From JASJBU01 sp963790775 (GTDB lineage Bacteria; Pseudomonadota; Gammaproteobacteria; Chromatiales; Chromatiaceae): a stretch of 64,000 nt of DNA. The stretch lies in contig CAWBPR010000020.1 of the NCBI GenBank assembly GCA_963790775.1, forward strand, positions 3,809 through 67,808. Direction: 5' to 3'. Below the pieces are notes generated by a model. The model had not been told where the DNA came from, made no database searches, and saw only the letters and a list, made by a program, of their open reading frames with translations. Below are positions 52,182-59,890 of the stretch, piece after piece. Both the position numbers and the translations under genes were made by a program. Position 1 is the first letter of the stretch. Each line of letters begins with the position of its first letter.

Positions 52182-52666
52182 ACTCTTTTCAGGCCTGTTA
52201 TTGTGCAGCCGCAAGGCGGTCCGGGCAATCTGATTATTGCGCTTGAATGTGGTGCTTATTATCCAGAATATTCATTTAATTCTTCTTCATGGATCAGTAA
52301 TTCGTAGACAGGTCAACTGGTTTATACACATTGGTTGATGGCAGATGGATTCATAACAGAGTTAACGGAAAATACTCAATTAATTTGTTATGAAAGTGTT
52401 GTAACTAATTGTAATATATAAAATATATGTAATTGTGCAAAAAAACTACAATCTAACATGAGGGCTTGTTCTGTAAGGGTTTCAAGACGGTTTGAGCACC
52501 TTACGCACAGAGTTATCCACAGGATCTGTGGAAAGGTTACAGCCAAATGACATCTTAACAGCTGTTGCTCGGGGCTAACTGAATCAAGTGTAAAATTATC
52601 GTCACTAAAAGGTCCATTTATTGACGCTTTAAGCCCCGCAGGGGGCAAAAATTTGACGGTATTTAG
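52182..52666. other. AT-rich gap before ogt-xerD with a DnaA box
   Basis: No supported gene. From about 52380 to 52460 it is strongly AT-rich. TTATCCACA at 52513-52521 is a perfect DnaA box, overlapping a TCCACAG/CTGTGGA palindrome (52516-52532). A single box does not make an origin; it could regulate the divergent genes. Confidence 0.5.
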
Positions 52667-52867
52667 ATGAAAAATTTGGCGCGAGAGTACCAGGCCGTTG
52701 TGAATGCCCCATTTGGGGCTGTGGGTATCATCATGGACGAAGGCATATTAACGAAAATCGATCTGTTTCCCGCACAGGTGCGGTTTTCTGCACAGATGAT
52801 TCTGCGGCTGGGGTTGCAGCAATACTTCAACGCTATTTTCAGGATCCAGGAGCATCCCTCGAAATGA
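52667..52867 (+). CDS. ogt: Methylated-DNA-protein cysteine methyltransferase, N-terminal fragment
   Basis: 66 residues from ATG 52667: YQAVVNAPFGAVGIIMDEGI, the N-terminal RNase H-like lobe of Ogt/AGT. Near 52838-52842 (ATTTTC run) the frame is lost, and the natural continuation QDPGASLEMKLKTGG is in the next fragment's frame. Joined, the gene is about 158 codons, normal for Ogt. Confidence 0.75.
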   Translation: MKNLAREYQAVVNAPFGAVGIIMDEGILTKIDLFPAQVRFSAQMILRLGLQQYFNAIFRIQEHPSK

Positions 52868-53142
52868 AATTGAAAACAGGAGGCACCGATTTCCAGCAAA
52901 ATGTCTGGAAGCGCTTGCTGCAGATCCCCCTGGGGAGTACGGCGACATATGGCCAATTGGCGGATGAGCTGAACAGCAGTCCCAGAGCGGTCGGAAACGC
53001 CTGTCGCGGTAATCCCTGCCCATTGGTTATTCCGTGCCATCGGGTAGTAGGCAAATCAGGTCTGGGAGGTTTCTCAGGTCAAGTTTCAGGTCCAAAACTG
53101 GCTATCAAACGCTGGTTACTGACCCATGAAGGCTGGCTGTGA
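52864..53142 (+). CDS. ogt: Methylated-DNA-protein cysteine methyltransferase, C-terminal fragment
   Basis: 92 residues holding the active domain: FQQNVWKRLLQIPLGSTATY, RAVGNACRGNPCPLVIPCHR (acceptor Cys in PCHR), and KSGLGGFSGQVSGPKLAIKR. It repairs O6-methylguanine and O4-methylthymine by moving the alkyl group to its cysteine. Some active-domain genes alone (about 100 codons) are functional, but the N-terminal fragment just upstream shows this is a split Ogt. The stop shares GTGA with xerD. Confidence 0.85.
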   Translation: MKLKTGGTDFQQNVWKRLLQIPLGSTATYGQLADELNSSPRAVGNACRGNPCPLVIPCHRVVGKSGLGGFSGQVSGPKLAIKRWLLTHEGWL

Positions 53143-53963
53143 CCCCCTCTACTGACGAACAGAGGTTGATAGATACGTTCTCTGATGCGCTCTGGATGGA
53201 GCGGGGCTTGAGCAGAAATACCTTGTCCGCCTACCAGACCGATTTGCGTAAGGCATCTGCATGGCTGCTTGAATCTCGAAAACTGGGCCTGCTCCAGGCG
53301 CAGCGGAATGATCTGTTGAGTTATCTCGCGCTACTCGTCAGCCATGGACACAAACCTCGCTCCAGCGCCAGGATGCTATCCACGCTTCGCCAGTTTTATC
53401 AACATGCCTTGCGGGAGAACTGGATTCAACGGGATCCCAGCGCCAGAATCGAGGCGCCGAAGATAGGCCGGCCGCTGCCTGCCAGCCTGACTGAGACCGA
53501 GGTGGAGGCGTTGCTAAAGGCGCCAGAGTTGGATGATTTGGAAGGCTACAGGGACAGGGCCATGTTGGAGGTTCTCTATGCAACAGGCTTGCGGGTATCC
53601 GAACTGATAGATTTAAAACCCGAGCAGGTGAGTCTGACCCAGGGAGTGGTGCGGGTAGTCGGTAAAGGCGGTAAGGAACGCCTGGTGCCGATGGGTGAGG
53701 AGGCGCAAACCTGGCTGGAGAAATTTATCCGCGGCCCCAGACATGAGCTGCTTGGCATGCAGGGTCTGCGCACATCTCTTTCCCACCCGGCGTGGCAGCG
53801 GCATGACCCGACAGGCTTTCTGGTACCGGATAAAGAAGCATGCGCTGGTTGCTGGTATCCACAAGAAGATCTCGCCCCACACGCTGCGGCATGCCTTTGC
53901 GACCCACCTGCTCAACCATGGTGCCGACCTGCGTGTGGTCCAGCTCCTGTTGGGTCACAGTGA
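53139..53963 (+). CDS. xerD: Tyrosine recombinase XerD, N-terminal fragment (frameshifted gene)
   Basis: True XerD up to about residue 211, from a GTG overlapping the ogt stop: FSDALWMERGLSRNTLSAYQ (core-binding domain), ATGLRVSELIDLKPEQVSLT (catalytic Arg I) and VVGKGGKERLVPMGEEAQTW. Near 53775 (CATCTCTTTCCC) the frame shifts and ends in nonsense at 53963. XerD with XerC resolves chromosome dimers at dif. The intact protein would be about 300 residues. Confidence 0.87.
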   Translation: MTPSTDEQRLIDTFSDALWMERGLSRNTLSAYQTDLRKASAWLLESRKLGLLQAQRNDLLSYLALLVSHGHKPRSSARMLSTLRQFYQHALRENWIQRDPSARIEAPKIGRPLPASLTETEVEALLKAPELDDLEGYRDRAMLEVLYATGLRVSELIDLKPEQVSLTQGVVRVVGKGGKERLVPMGEEAQTWLEKFIRGPRHELLGMQGLRTSLSHPAWQRHDPTGFLVPDKEACAGCWYPQEDLAPHAAACLCDPPAQPWCRPACGPAPVGSQ

Positions 53964-54045
53964 TCTCTCCACTACGCAGATCTACACCCATGTCGCCCGT
54001 GAGCGCCTGAAAACCCTCCACCAACAACACCACCCGAGGGGGTGA
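53695..54045 (+). CDS. xerD: Tyrosine recombinase XerD, C-terminal fragment (frameshifted gene)
   Basis: Authentic from about 53775: LFPTRRGSGMTRQAFWYRIK, then KISPHTLRHAFATHLLNHGA (HxLRH catalytic block), VVQLLLGHSDLSTTQIYTHV with the nucleophilic Tyr, and ERLKTLHQQHHPRG. The earlier residues in this frame are shadow sequence. One missing or extra base near the CTTTCCC run explains the split. Confidence 0.87.
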   Translation: MRRRKPGWRNLSAAPDMSCLACRVCAHLFPTRRGSGMTRQAFWYRIKKHALVAGIHKKISPHTLRHAFATHLLNHGADLRVVQLLLGHSDLSTTQIYTHVARERLKTLHQQHHPRG

Positions 54046-54345
54046 GCCTAGAAAAAGGTCCGGTGGACCTTTTTTCTAGGCGAACGACCGGCTACGGATA
54101 GCCGGGCCGGGGGTAAAAAAGAACTCGGTGCCCCGCCAAGGATGGCTGTGATTTCTGTTTCTTAGAGGCAGTCATGCTGGCAAAGGTCCAGTGGACCTTT
54201 TTTTAGGCGAACGACCGGCTACGGATAGCCGGGCCGGGGGTAAAAAAGAACTCGGTGCCCCGCCAAGGATGGCTGTGATTTCTGTTTCTTAGAGGCAGTC
54301 ATGCTGGCAAAGGTCCAGTGGACCTTTTATTTTGCGAACGACCGG
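54046..54345. repeat. Two tandem 127-bp repeats with terminator hairpins after xerD
   Basis: Near-identical copies at 54081-54207 and 54208-54334, plus a partial third start (CGAACGACCGG at 54335). Each unit contains the hairpin CCGGCTA-CGGA-TAGCCGG and ends with a terminator AAAGGTCCA / TGGACCTTT followed by a T-rich run; another such terminator (AAAAAGGTCC / GGACCTTTTT) lies just before the first unit, close to the xerD stop. The terminator plus following 100 bp appears to have been duplicated. Confidence 0.9.
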
Positions 54346-54558
54346 TCAGGGCCGTTCTCGGGCATCTGATCCACAGGGATGTGGGGAATGCAGATTGTAG
54401 GAACAATCCCTGCCTGCCCTCCGCGGCATTTGTACTTCCCTGTGCGCTCGACGACGGGGTCCCTCCCGCCGACGGTCGTAGCCTCAAGCATGCGATAACT
54501 CACGCAACGAGTCATATAGATAGGCACGCCAGGTTGCTACGTGGCGTGTTTAGCAGGC
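54346..54558. other. Gap after the repeats
   Basis: No supported gene. Short frames here (for example 54327-54527 minus) are without domain evidence. Confidence 0.35.
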
Positions 54559-55905
54559 TTACAGATACCGAAAATAGACATACACGCTGCTGATCATAAT
54601 GGACAGGATCATCAGTGGAAATGCGCCGAGCATGAACGGCAGGAAGCGGATCGGCTGACCCGCGCGTTCCGCGAAGCCGGCCACGATCAGGTTGGCGCTG
54701 GCGCCGATCAGACTGCCGTTGCCGCCGAGGCAGGAACCAAGCGCTAGTGACCACCAGAGCGGCATCAACTGGTCAGCCCCGCCGAAGGTGCCCGCCATGC
54801 TTTTGATCAGCGGGATCATGGTGGCCACGAAGGGGATGTTGTCAATGATCGCCGAAGCAATCGCGGAGACCCAGATGATCGAGATGGCGGTGATGGACAT
54901 ATCACCCCCGGTGAGTTCCAGCACCTTGTGCGCCAGCATTTCCAGGAGCCCCGTAGTCTCGACGCCATACACCACGATAAACAGGCCAATAAAAAAGAAT
55001 ATGGTAATCCACTCAACTTCGCAGAATGACTTATGGACCTGTTTGGATTGTTTGTCCGGGTGGCGGCTGATGTTGTCCAGTATCAGTAGAAGTGCAGCGC
55101 CGAACATGGCGATGGTCGCCGGCTGCAGATTGAGCGTGTGGGCCATCATGAAACCCACGATCACCAAGGTCAGTACGAATAGCGACTGTTTCAGCAGTCG
55201 TACATCCTGTATCGCATCGGCTTCCCGGTATTTCATGACCTGCTGACGATGCTCGTCTTTAGCGGTCAGCTTGCGTCCCCAGATGAGATAGAGTGGAATC
55301 ATTGTGATCGGCAGAATAACCAGCACGATCGGCGCCAGATTGTACAGAAAGTCGTTGAAGCTCAGACCAACGGCGGAGCCGATCATGATATTCGGCGGGT
55401 CGCCGATCAGGGTGGCGGTGCCACCGATATTGGAGGCGAAAATCTCCGCAAACAGGTAGGGGTAGGCGTTGATCTTGAGCGAGTCGGTGATCAGCAGGGT
55501 CACCGGAGCGATCAACAATACCGTGGTCACATTATCCAGCAGGGCGGAGAGCACGGCGGTGACCAGCACCAGCATCACCAGTATGCCCCAGGGATCGGCG
55601 TTGACCTTTTTTGCCGACCAGATGGCCAGATACTGAAACACGCCGGAGTTCTTGGTGATGCCGACGATCACCATCATGCCGGTGAGCAGCCCCAGGGTAT
55701 TGAAATCCACGCCCTGAAAGGCGGCCTCCTGGGTCAGTACGCCACCCAGGATCATCAGGCAGGCGGCGGTGAGGGAGATGATCGCACGGTTCAGTCGTTC
55801 GGTGACAATCAGCGCATAGGTGAGCACAAAGAGTGTGCCGGCGAACCAGAGTGGATCCAGTCCAAAGATAACTTCAGCAACAGGTGGGTGTGAGGGTACA
55901 TTCAT
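54559..55905 (-). CDS. ArsB/NhaD-family transporter
   Basis: 448 residues with about 11-12 membrane segments of the ion-transporter superfamily: LLTGMMVIVGITKNSGVFQY, VTAVLSALLDNVTTVLLIAP, FASNIGGTATLIGDPPNIMI (the conserved GTATLIGDPPN), and a matching repeat LGSCLGGNGSLIGASANLIV in the second half. This family includes arsenite (ArsB) and Na+/H+ (NhaD) carriers and poorly known members; this sequence cannot be assigned to arsenite with confidence. The CBS-domain gene lies 13 bp upstream. Confidence 0.85.
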   Translation of the reverse strand: MNVPSHPPVAEVIFGLDPLWFAGTLFVLTYALIVTERLNRAIISLTAACLMILGGVLTQEAAFQGVDFNTLGLLTGMMVIVGITKNSGVFQYLAIWSAKKVNADPWGILVMLVLVTAVLSALLDNVTTVLLIAPVTLLITDSLKINAYPYLFAEIFASNIGGTATLIGDPPNIMIGSAVGLSFNDFLYNLAPIVLVILPITMIPLYLIWGRKLTAKDEHRQQVMKYREADAIQDVRLLKQSLFVLTLVIVGFMMAHTLNLQPATIAMFGAALLLILDNISRHPDKQSKQVHKSFCEVEWITIFFFIGLFIVVYGVETTGLLEMLAHKVLELTGGDMSITAISIIWVSAIASAIIDNIPFVATMIPLIKSMAGTFGGADQLMPLWWSLALGSCLGGNGSLIGASANLIVAGFAERAGQPIRFLPFMLGAFPLMILSIMISSVYVYFRYL

Positions 55906-55918
55906 CTCTGTTTCCTCC

Positions 55919-56371
55919 CTAGGCCTGCATAATCTTCTCGCCTACATCAAAGTAGGAGATCATGCCAACCAGCTTGCCTGTTTTCGGCTCCACGACGGGA
56001 ATACTGATGCGGGTTTGGTATAGCAGGAGCAGCGTCTCCACCAAGGGGGTGTCAGGCTCAACCGTGGAGATATCGCTATGCATACACACTGAGATAGGCA
56101 GGTTTTCGACCTCTTTCAGTCTTTCGTGCAGGTCGTGCAGGGTTTCCTGGATGAACCCCACGTTTTCCAATCCAGACTCCATCATGACGGCTTTCGGCAA
56201 GACCTGCTTGAGCAGGCAGTTGACACCAAAGATGCCTAGATAGCGTCCCTCGTCATCGACCACCGGCAGGGCGCGGTAACGATTGTCGAGGATGTATCTG
56301 GCTGCGGTTTTTATCGTGTCCGTGGATTTAAGGACTGTCGGGTTGGGATCCATTACGGATTCAGCAGTCAT
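55919..56371 (-). CDS. Tandem CBS-domain protein
   Basis: 150 residues made of two CBS modules: AESVMDPNPTVLKSTDTIKT with ALPVVDDEGRYLGIFGV, and VEPDTPLVETLLLLYQTRIS with IPVVEPKTGKLVGMISYFDV. Paired CBS modules bind adenine nucleotides and regulate partner proteins. Being 13 bp upstream of the ArsB/NhaD-type permease on the same strand, it most likely senses nucleotides to gate or regulate it. Confidence 0.88.
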   Translation of the reverse strand: MTAESVMDPNPTVLKSTDTIKTAARYILDNRYRALPVVDDEGRYLGIFGVNCLLKQVLPKAVMMESGLENVGFIQETLHDLHERLKEVENLPISVCMHSDISTVEPDTPLVETLLLLYQTRISIPVVEPKTGKLVGMISYFDVGEKIMQA

Positions 56372-56597
56372 TTTGTTATACCTCCGTGCGAATTCCTTTC
56401 AGGGTATCGCTTTTCGATTCTAAATTATTTTGTGAACTTGTAGACAACCTCAGACTATCACATTCAACCCGACCCGAAATAGCCTGCTGATTGGTTGATA
56501 GGGGTAAAAATATCTTTATTTTATCACTTTAAGTTTTTGTCACAGAGCCGCCATATATCTGTGCTAGCCTTTCTAATCTTTCAGCAGGATAAAAAAA

Positions 56598-57911
56598 ATG
56601 TCGAGTAGTAAAAGTAGTCATGGAATGTGGGTCATTTTTGGAGCCTTATTAATTCAGTTATCGCTTGGAGCAATTTACGCCTGGTCTGTATTTGCTAAAC
56701 CTTTACAGGTTTCCGGTTGGTCGACTTCCGATACCCAATGGCCATTTACGGTCGGGCTGGTTTCTTTTGCCCTGGTGATGGTCTATGCGGGGCGTAAGCT
56801 GTTTGTTTTTGGTCCCCGTCTGCTGACGGCCGCGGGAGGCGTCTTGCTTGGCGCCGGATATCTGCTTGCCGGCATTATGGGGGGTGATAGTTTCTGGCCC
56901 ACGCTGATCGGAGTCGGGCTACTGGGCGGCGCGGGCATCGGGCTTGGCTATGTAGTGCCTATTGCAGTCGGTATGCAATGGTTCCCGGATAAGAAAGGTC
57001 TTATCACCGGTGTTGCGGTAGCTGGTTTTGGTCTCGGTGCGATGATCTGGGTGAAACTGGCGGGCACCTGGGGTGGCCTGATCGCTGACTATGGCATAGG
57101 TACCACCTTTATGATCTATGGTGGGATATTCATGGTATTGGTGTTGATCGGCAGCCTGTGGATGACCTTCCCACCAGAATTCGTACCGCCTCAGCCGGAT
57201 CAGAAAGGCGGAAAATTCGACTTCCGTAGTGATGAAATGATCAAGACCGTTCACTACTGGTCCATCTTCTCCACCTTCGCAATCGGTGCCACTGCAGGGC
57301 TGATGTGTATCGGCTTGATGAAGCAGTTCCCGAGTCAGGCCCTCACCGCTTCCGGCATGGCCGAGGCGCTGGCCGATGCAACTGCAGGCACCGCGATGGT
57401 GATCTTCGCCATCTTCAATGCCATTGGGCGCATCGGCTGGGGCAAGATCAGCGATATGATCGGACACGCGGTCAACTGCGACCATAGCGGGCGCAGGATC
57501 TCACTGATCATCATGGCGGCCAGCCAGGGACTGTTCGTGATCGGCTTTCCCTATATGGCCGGTTATGAATATTCACTCTATCTGTTTGCCGCACTGATCG
57601 GTTTTAACTTCGGTGGCAACTTTGCGCTGTTTCCCGCCATTACCACCGACACCTTCGGACACAAGTTCTTCGGCCAGAACTATGGCTATGTCTTTCTCGC
57701 TTATGGCTTGGGCGGCACCGTCGGCCCGATGCTCGGTGGTTATCTGGGCGACATGAATAATTACATGCTCGCCTTCATCATTACCGGTTTCTTGAGCCTG
57801 ATCGCCGCGATTATTATTTCCACGGTTAGGATTCCGATCAAGAACCAGGAAGAGGAAAAGCCTGCCGAAATACTGGCGAGTAACCGACCGAGCTCGATCA
57901 TAGCGGATTAA
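56598..57911 (+). CDS. OFA-family MFS transporter (oxalate/formate antiporter type)
   Basis: 437 residues, 12 membrane segments. SHGMWVIFGALLIQLSLGAI and YAWSVFAKPLQ form the OFA N-terminal signature, GYVVPIAVGMQWFPDKKGLI the central MFS loop, and FNAIGRIGWGKISDMIGH a second characteristic loop. The family moves monocarboxylates and dicarboxylates such as lactate, pyruvate or oxalate; the substrate here is unknown. Confidence 0.88.
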   Translation: MSSSKSSHGMWVIFGALLIQLSLGAIYAWSVFAKPLQVSGWSTSDTQWPFTVGLVSFALVMVYAGRKLFVFGPRLLTAAGGVLLGAGYLLAGIMGGDSFWPTLIGVGLLGGAGIGLGYVVPIAVGMQWFPDKKGLITGVAVAGFGLGAMIWVKLAGTWGGLIADYGIGTTFMIYGGIFMVLVLIGSLWMTFPPEFVPPQPDQKGGKFDFRSDEMIKTVHYWSIFSTFAIGATAGLMCIGLMKQFPSQALTASGMAEALADATAGTAMVIFAIFNAIGRIGWGKISDMIGHAVNCDHSGRRISLIIMAASQGLFVIGFPYMAGYEYSLYLFAALIGFNFGGNFALFPAITTDTFGHKFFGQNYGYVFLAYGLGGTVGPMLGGYLGDMNNYMLAFIITGFLSLIAAIIISTVRIPIKNQEEEKPAEILASNRPSSIIAD

Positions 57912-57923
57912 CTGATCTATACC

Positions 57924-57944
57924 ACCTTCCCCTTCCGGGGGAAG
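57924..57944 (+). terminator. GC-rich hairpin after the MFS gene
   Basis: CCTTCCCC pairs with GGGGGAAGG around a short TTCC loop, 13 bp after the stop. No T-run follows, so termination is possible but not certain. Confidence 0.4.
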
Positions 57945-58458
57945 GCCGGCCATCAATTCGGCAGGATGCGGTGACGATCGCCTGGATACAGGAGGAGGTA
58001 CGCCGACACGGATGTAGGGGGTAGAGCTATGCCTGGAGCGGGCCGCCGAGGGCAACGCTTGGAGCAGTTGCCGAAGTACGCGCCGCATCAATCGCGACAA
58101 CCTGACTAGATCGTAAATTTCCCATCCTGCATGCTGCGCACCTGACCCAGGGTTGAGAGGGTTTCCAGCAACTCCTGCACCCGATCGGGGATCGATTTGG
58201 GCCAGTTCAGGGATCTAAGCAAGGACTTTGGCGCGCTTCGTTCCTCAGCAGCACCCTACATGTACAGCATGGTATCTAGGTTCCAGACAACCTGAGTTTC
58301 TATGTGGAATCCCCAGGCGGACTTCAACTAGTCATATTTGATGCGCTTCGTCCCTCTGCGGCACCCCACGGGGTTTTCCTCTCTTTTGATTTCAGCCAAT
58401 CCTGATTTCCATGTAGAATTGTCAGCTTTGCACAACAACAGAGTTCTCAGGGGGAGTC
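57945..58458. other. Gap with gene debris and short direct repeats
   Basis: Besides the remnant at 58107-58215, a 26-bp imperfect direct repeat is present: GCGCTTCGTTCCTCAGCAGC near 58232 and GCGCTTCGTCCCTCTGCGGC near 58341, each followed by ACCC. The region from about 57960 to 58100 looks like scrambled coding sequence without identity. Confidence 0.4.
58107..58215 (-). pseudogene. Possible C-terminal remnant of an Eco57I-type DNA methyltransferase
   Basis: The minus strand reads APKSLLRSLNWPKSIPDRVQ, then ELLETLSTLGQVRSMQDGKF, TI and a TAG stop near 58107. WPxSLPExVQ and ELLETLxxLGQxRxxxDGxY are the closing motifs I associate with Eco57I-like DNA methyltransferases, but here they are adjacent while normally 25-30 residues separate them. 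There is no upstream frame of that kind. Read as a deleted leftover of a restriction-modification gene; identity rests on memory of the motif. Confidence 0.35.
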
Positions 58459-58941
58459 ATGCCGTCCTTCGATATCGTTTCCGAAGTGGATATTCAGGAA
58501 GTCCGCAACGCGGTTGATCAGGCCAACCGCGAGATCGATACCCGTTTTGACTTCAAAGGCGTGGATGCGAAATTCGAGCAAAGCGAGACGGAGATCACCC
58601 TGAGGGCGGAACAGGAGTTCCAATTAGGCCAGATGATGGATATATTGCGCCAAAAACTGGTCAAACGGAAAGTTGATATTGTCTGCATGGATATCAGAGA
58701 CCCGGAGACGAGCCTGAATGCGGCCCGTCAACTGGTTGTGATTAAACAGGGTATCGACACGGTAACCGCGAAAAAGATGGTCAAGGAGATCAAGGCCAGC
58801 AAGATCAAGGTGCAGGCGCAGATTCAGGGAGAACAGGTGCGGGTGACAGGTAAAAAACGGGATGATCTGCAGCAGGTCATCAATATGATGCGGGAAGCGG
58901 ACTATGATCTGCCCCTGCAGTTTCAGAATTTTCGGGATTAA
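58459..58941 (+). CDS. yajQ: YajQ-family nucleotide-binding protein
   Basis: 160 residues, full length. PSFDIVSEVDIQEVRNAVDQ, REIDTRFDFKGVDAKFEQSE and a C-terminal KDDLQQVINMMREADYDLPL-like block are the YajQ (UPF0234) core with two ferredoxin-like folds. Members bind nucleotides; in Xanthomonas a homologue binds cyclic di-GMP. The next gene starts 4 bp after the stop. Confidence 0.93.
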   Translation: MPSFDIVSEVDIQEVRNAVDQANREIDTRFDFKGVDAKFEQSETEITLRAEQEFQLGQMMDILRQKLVKRKVDIVCMDIRDPETSLNAARQLVVIKQGIDTVTAKKMVKEIKASKIKVQAQIQGEQVRVTGKKRDDLQQVINMMREADYDLPLQFQNFRD

Positions 58942-58944
58942 ACA

Positions 58945-59709
58945 ATGAATCAGTACAAACAAAAGGCGCTCCAGCTGGCCGGTGTGGTTTCAATCGCGGC
59001 TACGGTGGCGCTGAGCGGAGGATACGCTGCGCTGGCCCAGGCGGATGAAGCAACAGAGATCAAAATGGTTCGGGAAGGCATCAGCAAGCTGATCGCTGGC
59101 GGGCAGCCAGACAGCATCGAGCCATCCATGGTGGAGGGGCTCTATGAGGTGATGATCGGCCCGCAGATCTATTATGTGAGTAAGGACGGAAAGTATCTGC
59201 TGACCGGCAAGATGTACGATATAGCGACCAAGGAAGATCTCACCACGCCAAAGCTGGCCATGGTCAAGGCCAAGGCGATCGAAGCGGTGGGCGAGGAAAA
59301 TATGGTCATCTTCGCCCCGGAAGACTACAAGCATACGGTGACCGTGTTTACCGATATCGATTGTGGCTACTGCCGCAAGCTGCATAACGAGATGGATAAA
59401 TATAACGAACTCGGGATCCGCGTCCGTTATCTGCTTTTCCCCCGCGCCGGTATTGGCAGCCCGTCTTACGACAAGGCGGTAACCGTCTGGTGTTCTGAGA
59501 ATCAGCAAGAGGCAATGACACTTTCCAAGGCAGGCAAGGATGTTGAGCAGAAGACCTGTGAAAACCCGGTCAAGACACACCTGGAACTTGGCAAGATGGT
59601 AGGCGTTACCGGAACCCCGGCAATCTTTTTTGAGGATGGTGAATTGATGCCGGGCTATCTTCCGGCCCCTAAACTATTGTCCTATCTGACGCAGAAGGAT
59701 ACGCAGTAG
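58945..59709 (+). CDS. DsbC/DsbG-type thiol:disulfide interchange protein
   Basis: 254 residues with a signal peptide (LAGVVSIAATVALSGGYAAL). N-terminal dimerisation region (VEGLYEVMIGPQIYYVSKDG), then the thioredoxin fold with active site VTVFTDIDCGYCRKLHNEMD (CGYC), a structural pair in VWCSENQQEA and QKTCENPVKT, and cis-Pro in GVTGTPAIFF. It corrects wrong disulfides in the periplasm or reduces sulfenic acids. No dsbD is nearby. A hairpin terminator follows. Confidence 0.88.
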   Translation: MNQYKQKALQLAGVVSIAATVALSGGYAALAQADEATEIKMVREGISKLIAGGQPDSIEPSMVEGLYEVMIGPQIYYVSKDGKYLLTGKMYDIATKEDLTTPKLAMVKAKAIEAVGEENMVIFAPEDYKHTVTVFTDIDCGYCRKLHNEMDKYNELGIRVRYLLFPRAGIGSPSYDKAVTVWCSENQQEAMTLSKAGKDVEQKTCENPVKTHLELGKMVGVTGTPAIFFEDGELMPGYLPAPKLLSYLTQKDTQ

Positions 59710-59740
59710 CCATTATTGATTTTCGTCTGTTCCAAACATG

Positions 59741-59766
59741 AGGGGAGGCCGTGGCTTCCCTTTTTT
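59741..59766 (+). terminator. Intrinsic terminator after the DsbC-like gene
   Basis: AGGGGAGGCC pairs with GGCTTCCCTT (two G-T pairs) and runs into T6. Confidence 0.7.
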
Positions 59767-59890
59767 GTGCCCGTAAGAGTGAGGTCCGGCACATTTTTTC
59801 CGGTTTGATGAGTCCTGGCTTAAGAATACGCTTCTTTTGCCGCTAGAACCGCTTGGATAGGTTCGTTCAGTGACATCTAGGGAGTGCTCC

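Noticed and set aside
52500..52540. Replication origin at the DnaA box
   Set aside because: Only one box is visible and dnaA, dnaN, gyrB or rpmH genes are absent.
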